Shown here piece after piece: positions 35,124 to 44,206 of a stretch of DNA of 64,000 nt. Within the stretch, counting starts at the first letter, position 1. Every line of letters starts with the position of its first letter. The translations under genes and the position numbers were made by a program. The DNA is from Peptoniphilus duerdenii ATCC BAA-1640. GTDB taxonomy: Bacteria; Bacillota; Clostridia; Tissierellales; Peptoniphilaceae. The stretch is taken from contig NZ_GL397071.1 of the NCBI RefSeq assembly GCF_000146345.1, forward strand, positions 2,018,695 to 2,082,694. The letters run 5' to 3'. A model generated the notes under the pieces. It was not told the DNA's origin and searched no databases. It saw nothing but the letters and a program-made list of their open reading frames with translations.

Positions 35124-35283
35124 GTGTTTAGACTATTTTTTTAATATTTTTTGTCAAATTAAATTTTATTTTTTATTTGGGTGAATTTCGTTCTAAATTT
35201 TTTAATTTTTAATAATATTATAACTTTATTTTATTTTAACATAATTATTCATAAAAATATTTCTAAGAATTTATTTAAGCAAT

Positions 35284-35309
35284 AAAAAAGGACCTCTTGC
35301 GAAGTCCTT
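35284..35309 (-). terminator. Terminator after hppA
   Basis: AAGGAC and GTCCTT pair on the minus strand, with inner CTT/AAG pairs around a small loop, followed by six U. It lies 12 bases after the hppA stop. Confidence 0.88.
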
Positions 35310-35321
35310 GATTTTATTATT

Positions 35322-37325
35322 TTATAGGAAAAGTCCGCCTATCTTAACGAATAGTGGTGCAAATACTAGTGAAACTACTGTGATTAGTTTTATTAGTATG
35401 TTTAGTGATGGTCCTGAAGTATCTTTGAATGGGTCACCAACTGTATCTCCGGTTACTGCTGCTTTGTGAGCATCAGATCCCTTTCCACCGTGAGCTCCTG
35501 TTTCAATATATTTCTTTGCGTTGTCCCATGCTCCACCTGCGTTAGACATGAATATCGCCATTAGAACTCCAGTTACTAGTGCTCCTGCTTGAAGTCCACC
35601 TAGTGCTTCTGGTCCTAGGCATACTCCTACTAAAATAGGAACTATAACTGCGATAAGTCCTGGGATAATCATTTCTCTAAGTGCTGCTGTTGTAGAAATA
35701 TCTACACATCTTGCATATTCTGGAGTTGCTTTTCCTTCCATGATTCCTGGAATTTCTTTGAATTGTCTTCTAACTTCGTCAATCATTGATGAAGCTGCGT
35801 TACCTACTGCTGCCATTGTAAGTGCTGAGAATGCAAATGGAAGCATACCACCGATAAATGTTGCTGCTATAACTGCTGGTTTAGAAATATCAATTCCTTC
35901 TAGTCCAGTTGCGTTTATATATGATACGAATAGTGCTAGTGCTGTTAAAGCTGCTGATCCTATTGCGAATCCTTTACCTATTGCTGCTGTTGTATTACCT
36001 ACAGAGTCAAGTGAGTCTGTGATTTCTCTTACGTCTTCTGGAAGTTCACACATTTCTGCGATACCACCAGCGTTGTCAGCGATTGGTCCATATGCGTCTA
36101 CTGCGATTGTCATACCTGCAGTTGAAAGCATACCTACTGCTGCAAGAGCTATTCCGTAAAGTCCGTGGATTGCTGATCCATGTCCACCTGCTCCTATATA
36201 AGATGCAATGATTCCAATTGCGATTATAATGATTGGTCCAACTGTTGACATCATACCTACTGATAGTCCAGAGATGATGTTAGTTGCGTGACCTGTAGTT
36301 GATTCTTCAGCTATTGTTCTAACTGGTTTATAAGAATCTGCAGTGTAGTATTCTGTAAATTTAGAGATGATAAGTCCTACTACGATACCGATTATAACTG
36401 GTATAAATGGTTTCATTTCTCCAAAAATTCTATTTGAGAAGAATGCTGCTGCCGCTATTGTAACTACGGATGCAATATATGTTCCCATGTTAAGTGCTTT
36501 TTGTGGGTTCTTATCTCCTTTTACGAAGAACGCTGCGATGATACATGCAACGATACCTACTGCTGCTATTATAAGTCCAAATTCAACACCTTTTTCTTGG
36601 TATGCTACTGCTCCAAGGGTGATTACTGATAGTAGAGCTCCTACGTATGATTCGAAAAGGTCTGCTCCCATTCCTGCTACGTCCCCTACGTTATCTCCAA
36701 CGTTATCTGCTATTACTGCTGGGTTTCTTGGGTCGTCTTCTGGAATTCCTGCTTCTACCTTACCTACTAAGTCTGCTCCTACGTCTGCAGCTTTTGTATA
36801 GATACCACCACCAACTCTTCCGAATAGAGCGATTGATGATGCACCTAGTGAAAATCCTGTTACGATTGTAGGATCTTTGCCTGTTAGTAGGTATGCTAAT
36901 GAGATACCGATGATACCAAGTCCTACAACACACATTCCCATTACAACTCCACCGGAGAATGCAATGTCAAGGGCTTTTCCAAGTCCTGATTTCCATGCTG
37001 CGTTTGCTGTTCTAACGTTAGCTTTAGTTGCAACCTTCATTCCTACATATCCTGCTAGGATTGAGAAAAGTGCTCCACATAAGAAGCAGATTGCAATTTT
37101 GATGTCTTTTAGTCCGATAAATAGAACTATAAATAGTGCCAATACAAAGAATACAAGTGCTTTGTATTCTCTTGTAAGAAATGCCATAGCACCGTCTTGG
37201 ATGTAGCCTGAGATTTCTTTCATTCTGTCATTTCCAGGTTCTTGCTTAGAAATGAAACTAGCTTTCATAAATGCAAATAAAAGTGCTACTACCCCTATAA
37301 CAGGTGCTATTACTAGAATATCCAT
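35322..37325 (-). CDS. hppA: Membrane-bound ion-translocating pyrophosphatase, K+-dependent type
   Basis: An integral membrane pump that hydrolyses pyrophosphate and moves H+ and/or Na+. The 667-residue protein has about 16 membrane segments and the substrate motifs [20 protein letters not shown] (about 194-213), [15 protein letters not shown] and the C-terminal [14 protein letters not shown]. The motif [20 protein letters not shown] has alanine where K+-independent enzymes have lysine, placing it in the K+-dependent group that includes the Na+ pumps of anaerobes. Ion choice is inferred, not shown. It is encoded just after secG. Confidence 0.96.
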   Translation of the reverse strand: MDILVIAPVIGVVALLFAFMKASFISKQEPGNDRMKEISGYIQDGAMAFLTREYKALVFFVLALFIVLFIGLKDIKIAICFLCGALFSILAGYVGMKVATKANVRTANAAWKSGLGKALDIAFSGGVVMGMCVVGLGIIGISLAYLLTGKDPTIVTGFSLGASSIALFGRVGGGIYTKAADVGADLVGKVEAGIPEDDPRNPAVIADNVGDNVGDVAGMGADLFESYVGALLSVITLGAVAYQEKGVEFGLIIAAVGIVACIIAAFFVKGDKNPQKALNMGTYIASVVTIAAAAFFSNRIFGEMKPFIPVIIGIVVGLIISKFTEYYTADSYKPVRTIAEESTTGHATNIISGLSVGMMSTVGPIIIIAIGIIASYIGAGGHGSAIHGLYGIALAAVGMLSTAGMTIAVDAYGPIADNAGGIAEMCELPEDVREITDSLDSVGNTTAAIGKGFAIGSAALTALALFVSYINATGLEGIDISKPAVIAATFIGGMLPFAFSALTMAAVGNAASSMIDEVRRQFKEIPGIMEGKATPEYARCVDISTTAALREMIIPGLIAVIVPILVGVCLGPEALGGLQAGALVTGVLMAIFMSNAGGAWDNAKKYIETGAHGGKGSDAHKAAVTGDTVGDPFKDTSGPSLNILIKLITVVSLVFAPLFVKIGGLFL

Positions 37326-37346
37326 TATGATTCCTCCTGTTTTTTA

Positions 37347-37574
37347 TTATTGGATTGCTAGTAGTACTAGTAAAGATACTATAAATACTATTGATGAGTA
37401 AGTTACGATTTTGTTTAACTTCTCTTTCTTGCTTTGACCTGTGTGTTCTCCCCATAAGGATTCTACTGATCCGTCTAGAGTACCAAGTCCTGCTTGTTCA
37501 GATTCCATTGATGCTACTGTTATTGTTATTACTACAGAAACCAATAGAATGATGATTGATAATACTGTCTGCAT
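37347..37574 (-). CDS. secG: Preprotein translocase subunit SecG
   Basis: SecG supports SecYE-mediated export. The 75-residue protein has two membrane helices (about 3-22 and 55-74) joined by a loop with the conserved QAGLGTLDGS, matching the S-G-L-G-x-x-x-G motif region. The ATG follows GGAGGT. SecG usually precedes rnr and smpB; here it precedes hppA, with its own promoter upstream. Confidence 0.9.
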   Translation of the reverse strand: MQTVLSIIILLVSVVITITVASMESEQAGLGTLDGSVESLWGEHTGQSKKEKLNKIVTYSSIVFIVSLLVLLAIQ

Positions 37575-37614
37575 ACTGACCTCCCAATCTTTTATCTTAG
37601 TCTATAACATATGT

Positions 37615-37643
37615 ATTCTATCACAATAGCTTTCTTTAATCAA
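37615..37643 (-). promoter_or_regulatory. Promoter of secG-hppA
   Basis: On the minus strand TTGATT (37643-37638), a 17-base spacer ending in TGA and TAGAAT (37620-37615), so the -10 also has the extended TGn. It lies about 40 bases before the secG start. Confidence 0.72.
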
Positions 37644-37685
37644 TTGAAAATTATATAAATTCCCGTATTTCTTCTTTATTTTTCC

Positions 37686-37720
37686 TAAAAAAAAGATATG
37701 AACCTCGTGATTCATATCTT
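37686..37720 (-). terminator. Terminator after the threonine dehydratase gene
   Basis: AAGATATGAA and TTCATATCTT form a 10-bp stem on the minus strand followed by eight U. Confidence 0.92.
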
Positions 37721-37740
37721 CTCTCTAATTAAATTTATTT

Positions 37741-38931
37741 TTATTTTTTTGTAAATTTGTATCCTTGTTCAGCAAGCTTTTTTTCTAGTTCTTTTTGGTG
37801 TTCAAAGTTTCTTGTGCTTACTACTACGTTTACTATTACTGCATCTATTGCATCTGAATGCGCTTCTATCTTTTGTCTTATGTGAGAGATATTTGCCTTT
37901 TCTTCTTCTAGAATCTTTGTAAGTTTTGACATTTCTCCTGGTGTGTCGTTTAGTACTACGTCGTATTCTGCAGCTCTTCCTGATTTGAATAATCCTTTGT
38001 CGATTACCTTTTGAATTCTGGTTACGTCGATGTTTCCTCCGGATACTACGCAGCATACCTTCTTGCCTGCGTGTTCGAATTTATCATACATTACTGCAGC
38101 TACTGGTGTTGCTCCTGCTCCTTCTGCTACGATCTTGTCTTTTTCAAGTAGTGTTAGGATTGCACTTGCGATTTCTTGTTCGTCTACTAGTACGATTTCA
38201 TCTACGAATTCATTTATTATTTCATAGGTAATTTTTCCTGGAACTTTTACTGCGATTCCATCTGCTATGGTTGATCCGCCAGCTACTTCTGTAATCTTGC
38301 CAGCTTTTCTAGATTCGTACATTGATGGGATTGCTTTTGTTTGAACTCCTATTACCTTTACATGTGGGCATTCTTTTTTGATTGCTTGTGCTACCCCTGA
38401 GATTAGTCCGCCGCCTCCGATTGGAACTACTACTATGTCTACTCCTGGTAATTGCTCTGCTATTTCTAGTCCAATGGTTCCTTGTCCAGCGATTACTTCT
38501 TCGTCGTCAAATGGTGCTATGAATGTGTATCCTTTTTCTCTTACTAGTTCTTCTGCCTTTGCCTTTGCATCGTCAAATGTTTCTGGAACTAGAACTACTT
38601 CTGCTCCGTAATTTTCTGTTGCTTCAACCTTTGAAATAGGTGCGTGTAGTGGCATACAGATTATGGATTTGATTCCTTTTTCTGTTGCAGATTTAGCTAC
38701 ACCTTGTGCGTGGTTTCCTGCTGAGCACGCTATAACTCCCTTGGCAGCTTCTTCTGGTGTCAAGGTTGCAATTTTGTTATATGCTCCTCTTAGTTTAAAT
38801 GATCCTGTGTCTTGAAGTACTTCAACCTTTAGATAAATGTCGTCTCCTAGGTTTGGAGCCTTTACTACAGGTGTTTCTTTGATGTGACCTTTTAGTCTTT
38901 CTTTTGCATCGTAAATTTTTTGAACGTCCAT
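37741..38931 (-). CDS. ilvA: Threonine ammonia-lyase (threonine dehydratase)
   Basis: A PLP enzyme converting threonine to 2-oxobutyrate and ammonia. The catalytic lysine is in TGSFKLRGAYNK (about 43-54), with SAGNHAQGVA and the glycine-rich phosphate loop VPIGGGGLISG. A C-terminal ACT domain (about 320-396) is present. The 396-residue length with one ACT-like domain fits the short form used in catabolism or with relaxed regulation. No other isoleucine gene is nearby, so a fermentative role is plausible. It follows DUF951 by two bases. Confidence 0.92.
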   Translation of the reverse strand: MDVQKIYDAKERLKGHIKETPVVKAPNLGDDIYLKVEVLQDTGSFKLRGAYNKIATLTPEEAAKGVIACSAGNHAQGVAKSATEKGIKSIICMPLHAPISKVEATENYGAEVVLVPETFDDAKAKAEELVREKGYTFIAPFDDEEVIAGQGTIGLEIAEQLPGVDIVVVPIGGGGLISGVAQAIKKECPHVKVIGVQTKAIPSMYESRKAGKITEVAGGSTIADGIAVKVPGKITYEIINEFVDEIVLVDEQEIASAILTLLEKDKIVAEGAGATPVAAVMYDKFEHAGKKVCCVVSGGNIDVTRIQKVIDKGLFKSGRAAEYDVVLNDTPGEMSKLTKILEEEKANISHIRQKIEAHSDAIDAVIVNVVVSTRNFEHQKELEKKLAEQGYKFTKK

Positions 38932-38933
38932 TT

Positions 38934-39158
38934 TTACTCCTCTTTTTTTTCGTGGTGAACTATACTTATGAATTTATCGTCAACTTTAATCTTTCTAACT
39001 CTTTTTTCAAAGTCGATTCTAGATATCCATACAACTCTTTCACAGTTTAGGCATTTTAATTTCATGTCTATACCAAGTCTTGTAATCTCCCATTCATTTT
39101 CTCCGCATGCATGGGGCTTCTTCAAAGTTACTATGTCCCCTAGTTCATAATAGAGCAT
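38934..39158 (-). CDS. DUF951 family protein
   Basis: A 74-residue protein of the DUF951 family, widespread in Firmicutes. It starts MLYYELGDIVTLKKPHACG and has LKCLNCERVVWISRIDFEKR. The cysteines in ACGENEW and CLNC, plus the basic C-terminal half, suggest a small nucleic-acid-binding or zinc fold, but no function is established. I start at the ATG at 39158 behind AGGAGG. Confidence 0.88.
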   Translation of the reverse strand: MLYYELGDIVTLKKPHACGENEWEITRLGIDMKLKCLNCERVVWISRIDFEKRVRKIKVDDKFISIVHHEKKEE

Positions 39159-39167
39159 GTTCACCTC

Positions 39168-40244
39168 CTAATCATTTTCTCCCGAAATATCTCTCATCGT
39201 ATTCTTGTTAACAGTACGCGAAGAGACTATTTTGTAGATGTTTACCTTGCCATCTTTTAATGTGGCTACGGTAACACCGCCAACTTCCATTCTTTCTATC
39301 CCCGAACCGAGTCTGGTATAAAACTCTTGGGATGTACCTATTTCTCCACCTATGTCACTTTCTCCATAGGCATAGATGCTTCCTCCCACATCTTTAAGTC
39401 TTGTAACATTTGCTGCTACTATCATCTTGTCAGTTTCATCTAGATTTAAATTATATTTTGATAGAATTCCACTGTGAAGTAGGTAAATATGTGAATTTCT
39501 ATAGAGAACATCTGAAATATTAGGAATATCTTTTTTGTCTATCTTATCCGGTGTGATCTTGTATATGTTTTTGTCAGTTATAAAAAATACCTTTCTATCT
39601 TTTATATTTAGTGATAGTCCCACTTCTTGATTGTAGTCCGTCTTTTTTACTTGACCATCAGATATTGTAAGTATGGTCTTGTAACCCTGTGCATAAGGGC
39701 TTATCTCAGATACAGCATAATTCTTTTCATTTACCACGTACATGGATGTTATGTAGTTGTCAGTCTTGTATACATTTTTAATAGTTAGTCCATCTAGAAT
39801 AGATATCTCTTCTCTATTTCCCTCTTTTAAATGAAGCACTATCTTTGAACCCTGTTCTTCAATATTGTAAACGTCAATATTTGTAGTTATGCTTCCTAGG
39901 TACTCCCCGTTTTCTCCGTACTTGTAAAGTTTCTTTAGATCCTCATCATAGAGAAATCCAAAATTACCTGCGAAGAAAGATACATAGGTCTCTTGAGATT
40001 TGTCTATCTTTCTAAGAAGTTCTCCATCCTTATCGGTAATGTAAAGGTAGCTTCCATCAAAGATCATAATGGTAGACGAGGTTATGTGAAAATCTTGAGC
40101 ATTTTCAACGAAACCCGGAGTTTTAACCTTAATCATCATCTTTGATCCTGAAATATTGCCGATATTTATAAGTAGTGTTATTAAAACAATGAAAAAAGAA
40201 GCTCCTATAAAAACCCTCTTTTTATTCTCTTTGATATATTCCAT
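39168..40244 (-). CDS. DUF5711-type membrane-anchored propeller-like protein
   Basis: A 358-residue protein with a short N-terminal cytoplasmic stretch, one membrane helix (about 12-32) and a large extracellular part. The extracellular part is made of short repeating beta-strand units such as GSYLYITDKDGELLRKI, NFGFLYDEDLKKLYKYGENG and DRKVFFITDKNIYKITP, which look like blades of a beta-propeller. It resembles the DUF5711 family of Clostridia, whose function is unknown. It precedes DUF951 in the same operon. Confidence 0.75.
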   Translation of the reverse strand: MEYIKENKKRVFIGASFFIVLITLLINIGNISGSKMMIKVKTPGFVENAQDFHITSSTIMIFDGSYLYITDKDGELLRKIDKSQETYVSFFAGNFGFLYDEDLKKLYKYGENGEYLGSITTNIDVYNIEEQGSKIVLHLKEGNREEISILDGLTIKNVYKTDNYITSMYVVNEKNYAVSEISPYAQGYKTILTISDGQVKKTDYNQEVGLSLNIKDRKVFFITDKNIYKITPDKIDKKDIPNISDVLYRNSHIYLLHSGILSKYNLNLDETDKMIVAANVTRLKDVGGSIYAYGESDIGGEIGTSQEFYTRLGSGIERMEVGGVTVATLKDGKVNIYKIVSSRTVNKNTMRDISGEND

Positions 40245-40260
40245 ATCGTCCTCCAGATTA

Positions 40261-40289
40261 ATTATATCATTTACTATTATTTACTTCAA
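40261..40289 (-). promoter_or_regulatory. Promoter of the DUF5711-DUF951-ilvA operon
   Basis: On the minus strand TTGAAG (40289-40284), a 17-base spacer ending in TGA and TATAAT (40266-40261). The -10 with TGn reads TGATATAAT. The gene start with a GGAGG site follows about 17 bases later. Confidence 0.78.
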
Positions 40290-40310
40290 AAATAATAATA
40301 AATTTTTACA

Positions 40311-40341
40311 AAAAAATGAAAAAGAGTGCCTGGGCACTCTT
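40311..40341 (-). terminator. Terminator overlapping the SLH gene stop
   Basis: AAGAGTGCC and GGCACTCTT form a 9-bp stem with a two-base apex on the minus strand, followed by a U-rich run. The stop codon TAA of the SLH gene shares bases with the stem. Confidence 0.9.
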
Positions 40342-40996
40342 ACTCATATAGATCTTTTTCTCCAAATTTGATCTTGCTATCTGGTACTGATCTTTCAGCT
40401 GGAAGACCTGCTTTATCAATTAAACCTATCAGTATTCTCGAAATCTCTGCTCTAGACACTGCACCACCTGGTTTGAAATTTCCATCTGGATATCCACCAA
40501 GCGCTCCTACAGATACTAAAGCTCCAAGGCTTCCCTTGTCAGATTCACTTAAATTCTGTATGTCTTTAAAATCTGGTGCAGCTTTCTTCTTTAAATTGTA
40601 CATATAACCAAGTACCTTCACAACTTCAATTCTAGTTATATCAGCATTAGGATTTAGCGGTCCTGAAGTTGGTACGATATAACCAGCCTTGACAGCTTTT
40701 TGAACTTCCTTGTAGTACCAGTCGTTTTGGTTTACATCTGTGAAGAAGATCGGATAAGTTTTTTTAAGGTTTGCCATTTGATTAATGACAGCATAAAACT
40801 CAACCCTTGACATAGTTTGATCCGGTTTGAAATAACCACCATCATAACCAGAGATAAGTCCCATGTCCGATAATTTGTCCACATATTCCCTTGACCAGTG
40901 ATCTCTCGTATCCAAAAAACTTTTGGCGCTTGCAAAGTTTGGTATTAAAATACATACTGAAAGGAGTAGTACAAGAATTTTCTTATGCATTTTCAT
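40340..40996 (-). CDS. Secreted S-layer homology (SLH) domain protein
   Basis: A 218-residue exported protein. A signal peptide (MKMHKKILVLLLSVCILIPN, cleavage after FASA) is followed by three SLH domains: DTRDHWSREYVDKLSDMGLI with GYDGGYFKPDQTMSRVEF, then FTDVNQNDWYYKEVQKAVKAGYI, then GALGGYPDGNFKPGGAVSRA. Three SLH repeats can bind pyruvylated secondary cell-wall polymers. There is almost no other domain, so it is either a short anchor or part of a larger surface assembly. I start at the ATG at 40996; an upstream frame to 41023 lacks a ribosome binding site. Confidence 0.9.
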   Translation of the reverse strand: MKMHKKILVLLLSVCILIPNFASAKSFLDTRDHWSREYVDKLSDMGLISGYDGGYFKPDQTMSRVEFYAVINQMANLKKTYPIFFTDVNQNDWYYKEVQKAVKAGYIVPTSGPLNPNADITRIEVVKVLGYMYNLKKKAAPDFKDIQNLSESDKGSLGALVSVGALGGYPDGNFKPGGAVSRAEISRILIGLIDKAGLPAERSVPDSKIKFGEKDLYE

Positions 40997-41021
40997 ATTC
41001 TCACCACTTCCAACTACATAC

Positions 41022-41030
41022 ATTATATCA
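41022..41030 (-). promoter_or_regulatory. Extended -10 promoter of the SLH gene
   Basis: On the minus strand TGATATAAT, an extended -10 element, about 26 bases before the chosen start. No clear -35. Confidence 0.6.
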
Positions 41031-41123
41031 ACTCTAGGCGTCTATATATATTATGTTTATGTTACATATTTTTTTAAATTGTAATACTTATGAAATATTT
41101 GATAAAATAAACTCGGTGATATT

Positions 41124-41954
41124 ATGAAAAATGATAATTCAAATGAAAAAATATTAAAATCAAACGATATAGATAGTAATTTTTTAGTGGAAAATTCTGA
41201 GAAATCTTCTGAGCATATAGGTCCAAGTTCAAAATCTTTTAGAGATTTATTTTCTAAAGTTTATGGGGTGCCCTATGATTTTAGATTTAAAACCGTAGGT
41301 GATAAAGTAGCTTTAGATGTAAAAAATATTCTTAAAAGTGAGAGTTTAAATGCAATAGTCTACTCCTGTTTTCAAACCCATTCAAAAAATGTGCGAATAA
41401 TTGGAAAAGATGAAGATAAACCATTTGTATACGGAAGAATTTTTATGGATTCAGATGGCATCGTTACGAATAGAAGAAATGAAATTCTCCTTATAAAGTT
41501 TGCCGACTGCACACCAATAGTCTTCTATGATTCTAACATGAAAATCCTAGGTTCATGCCATTCTGGTTGGAGAGGAACCGTTGGAGGAGTTTCAAAATCT
41601 ACAATCGAAGCTATGGAGAGTCTTGGAAGTTCTATAAAAGATATCCACGCCTACATCGGTCCTTCTATCGGACAGGAAAATTATGAAGTTGGTCTCGATG
41701 TTTACGACGAATTTTTAAAAATTTCAGATGAGGTCCCTCATATCTTAACTGCATTTAATAAATCTAAAACGAAAGAGGATAAATACTATTTAAATATGAA
41801 ACTTGCAAACTATATCATTCTTAAGTCTCTTGGAATAAAAGAAGAAAATATCGAGGTATCCCCGGAATTTACATTTGGAAATCCTAGGATTCACTCTGCA
41901 AGAGAAGAAGGCGAAGGCTACGGTTTAAATGCTATACTTACTATGATTAAATAA
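41124..41954 (+). CDS. pgeF: Peptidoglycan editing factor / multicopper-type laccase-domain protein
   Basis: A 276-residue member of the YfiH/PgeF family (purine nucleoside phosphorylase-like, with a role in peptidoglycan quality control). The metal-binding residues are in TCFQ-like SCFQTHSKNVR, KFADCTPIVFYD and SCHSGWRGTVGG, with YIGPSIGQENYEVG. About 50 N-terminal residues before the domain are polar and not conserved. It is a single plus-strand gene between minus-strand units and ends at a bidirectional terminator. Confidence 0.9.
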   Translation: MKNDNSNEKILKSNDIDSNFLVENSEKSSEHIGPSSKSFRDLFSKVYGVPYDFRFKTVGDKVALDVKNILKSESLNAIVYSCFQTHSKNVRIIGKDEDKPFVYGRIFMDSDGIVTNRRNEILLIKFADCTPIVFYDSNMKILGSCHSGWRGTVGGVSKSTIEAMESLGSSIKDIHAYIGPSIGQENYEVGLDVYDEFLKISDEVPHILTAFNKSKTKEDKYYLNMKLANYIILKSLGIKEENIEVSPEFTFGNPRIHSAREEGEGYGLNAILTMIK

Positions 41955-42023
41955 AACTATTTTTATTTTTTTACAAATCTAATCTAAACAGAATAATTAT
42001 GTAAATCTATTCTAGATTTGCAT

Positions 42024-42050
42024 TAAAAAAGGAGGTCAGACCTCCTTTTA
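42024..42050. terminator. Bidirectional terminator between pgeF and phaC
   Basis: GGAGGT and ACCTCC pair with flanking A/T, giving a stem with A-run on the left and T-run on the right, so it serves both the plus-strand pgeF and the minus-strand phaC. A smaller AAATCTA/TAGATTT hairpin lies just to the left. Confidence 0.88.
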
Positions 42051-42055
42051 ATTTT

Positions 42056-43126
42056 TTATTTATCTCTCTTAGTTAAGAATTCTATTATCTTTGGACTTAC
42101 TTCCCTTTGACTTCTACCACTTACGAATAGTCCTATATGTCCTGTGTTTATTTCTACCAGTTCACAGTCTTTTGAGCCTATCGCTTCTGGAATTGGTCTA
42201 GTTGCTGATGGTGGCACTTGGTTATCCTTTGTACCAAGCATCGCAAGCACTGGGCAAGTTACGTTCTTAAGATCAACTTTTTCTCCTTCTAGATAGAATT
42301 CACCTTTTATCAAGCTATTTTTATGATACATTTCATTTTGGAATTCACGATAAGCTTCCCCTGCTTGGTCCGGTGAATCGAAGATCCATTGTTCCATTCT
42401 TAAGAAGTTTGCAAGTTTTTCTTCGTCATCTAGTGTGTCTATTACTCCAATATACTTATCTATCATAAGATCGTATGGTTTTAAGAACACAAATCCCGCA
42501 TTCATAAAGTCTCCTGGCACGTTTCCAAATGCTTCTACCATTTTATCTGCATTTAGATGTGGTCCCCATTTAAATAGAAGTCCATCGTCTTGATCGAAGT
42601 CTATTGGTGTTACTAGTGATACAAGATTTTTAATCTTTTCTTGGTGAGTTGCTGTGTAGATAAATGAGAATGTACCACCTTGGCAGATACCCATTAGGTT
42701 TACTTTGTCTACTTTCTTATCTCTTCTTACAAATTCAACTGCTTCATCTATATATCCATTGATGTAGTCGCCTAAGGTTAGGTATCTATCATCAGCTGTT
42801 GGATATCCCCAATCTATTATATATACATCTATTCCACCTTCAAGAAGTTTTCTCATCATGGATTTATCAGGTTGGATATCCATCATATATTCTTTATTTA
42901 CAAGAGCATACACTACGATTAGCGGAGTCTTAGTTGTATTTTCAACTCTAGGTTTGTAGTGGTAGAGCTTCATCTTGTCCATTTGGAATACTAATTCCTT
43001 TGGAGTTTGGTTGTATCCAGAATAGTCCACATTCATTAGAGTTTCTATTCCCTTAACCATCTTTTCTTGTGAGCCCATTATCTGTAATAGTGATTCTCCT
43101 ACTCCCATGTCAAATAAATTTTTCAT
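42056..43126 (-). CDS. phaC: Class III poly(3-hydroxyalkanoate) synthase subunit PhaC
   Basis: The catalytic subunit of class III PHA synthase, which polymerises hydroxyacyl-CoA. It is an alpha/beta hydrolase with the nucleophile C148 in the lipase-like box GICQGGTF, the aspartate in MLGTKDNQVPP and the histidine in INTGHIGLF. At 356 residues it has the class III size, well short of class I. It lies 9 bases after phaE. No thiolase, reductase, phasin or PhaJ gene is in the window. Confidence 0.94.
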   Translation of the reverse strand: MKNLFDMGVGESLLQIMGSQEKMVKGIETLMNVDYSGYNQTPKELVFQMDKMKLYHYKPRVENTTKTPLIVVYALVNKEYMMDIQPDKSMMRKLLEGGIDVYIIDWGYPTADDRYLTLGDYINGYIDEAVEFVRRDKKVDKVNLMGICQGGTFSFIYTATHQEKIKNLVSLVTPIDFDQDDGLLFKWGPHLNADKMVEAFGNVPGDFMNAGFVFLKPYDLMIDKYIGVIDTLDDEEKLANFLRMEQWIFDSPDQAGEAYREFQNEMYHKNSLIKGEFYLEGEKVDLKNVTCPVLAMLGTKDNQVPPSATRPIPEAIGSKDCELVEINTGHIGLFVSGRSQREVSPKIIEFLTKRDK

Positions 43127-43135
43127 TTGATCCTC

Positions 43136-44206
43136 CTATTTGCTTTTCCCTTTTTTAAGAGTTTCTAGCTCATCTGTTAAGTTTCTGATTTCTCTTCTTT
43201 GTTTTCTAACTTCTGCCTTTAGATCGTGAACTGTCTTATAAAGTGAGTCCATGTCCTTGTTTGTTGGGATTGGTAAATATTTAAGTGCGTTTATGATTAC
43301 CTTATCCATTTGAATCTTAAGACTTAGTACAGAGTCTACGAATCCGCCTAGGAATTTAGAAAATTCATCTGAGTAGAATAGTCTGTCGAAGTTTCTGGAT
43401 AGAGAATCTCTCCAATAATTGTAGAACTCTTCGAAAGTCTTAGGAGTCTTTTCGGTCTTCATAATTTCAAATGATTCTCTGATTACATTTTCTGTGGTTT
43501 CTTTTACCAATGTTTGAAGTTTGAATGAAAGTTCTGTAGAGTAGGTCAAGTACTTGATATATCTATCTAATGTTTGAAGTTTATCTTGTTGAGCATTTCT
43601 TGAAATACCCATCATCGGCATATTTAACATCTTGCCAAAGGTATTTTTATAGTTTTCTTTCCATTTGTCAAAATATTCTATGAATGCTTCTGGATCTTGG
43701 AAAAGTCCCTTTGCGTATGAATCAGCCAAGTCCTTTGCGTTATCTTTCCATGGTCCATAGATTGCATCCATTGAACTTTGGTATGAAGTTCCAATATCTT
43801 CTGCCTTTTGAAGCACTTCTTGTACTTCTTTTGGTAGATAAGGCATAATATATTTGTTCATATATTCTGTTGTGGAATTCATATATTCTTTTATTACTTT
43901 TTCTATATTATCCTTTGTAGGTTCTAGGTTTTTTTCATAAATGTCGCTGTAAAGCTTGTACATGTTGTAGTATATTTCTGCACCTTGGTTCATCTTTTGA
44001 AAGATGTCTGATGTGGATCCATCAAAAGAAAATAAAGGGCTACTTGACATTGAACTCATCATTTTTTGGTATCCTTCAAATGGATTTGAAATATTAAATG
44101 GTGCGTTTATATTCTTTGTGAAGTTGTTTATAGTTTCTTGCCAGCTTTCTGTCATCTGTTTATTTGTGTTTAAAATCGCTTCAAAAAAATTAAAATCTTT
44201 ATCCAT
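43136..44206 (-). CDS. phaE: Class III poly(3-hydroxyalkanoate) synthase subunit PhaE
   Basis: The accessory subunit of class III PHA synthase, which forms a complex with PhaC and is needed for activity. The 356-residue protein is largely helical with low conservation and has a C-terminal coiled coil (about 322-351, DLKAEVRKQRREIRNLTDEL). The C-terminal part includes LPIPTNKDMDSLYKTVHDLK, which matches the PhaE signature region. The assignment leans on its place before phaC. A clear AGGAGG site precedes the ATG, and a TATAAT lies near 44240 upstream. Confidence 0.88.
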   Translation of the reverse strand: MDKDFNFFEAILNTNKQMTESWQETINNFTKNINAPFNISNPFEGYQKMMSSMSSSPLFSFDGSTSDIFQKMNQGAEIYYNMYKLYSDIYEKNLEPTKDNIEKVIKEYMNSTTEYMNKYIMPYLPKEVQEVLQKAEDIGTSYQSSMDAIYGPWKDNAKDLADSYAKGLFQDPEAFIEYFDKWKENYKNTFGKMLNMPMMGISRNAQQDKLQTLDRYIKYLTYSTELSFKLQTLVKETTENVIRESFEIMKTEKTPKTFEEFYNYWRDSLSRNFDRLFYSDEFSKFLGGFVDSVLSLKIQMDKVIINALKYLPIPTNKDMDSLYKTVHDLKAEVRKQRREIRNLTDELETLKKGKSK

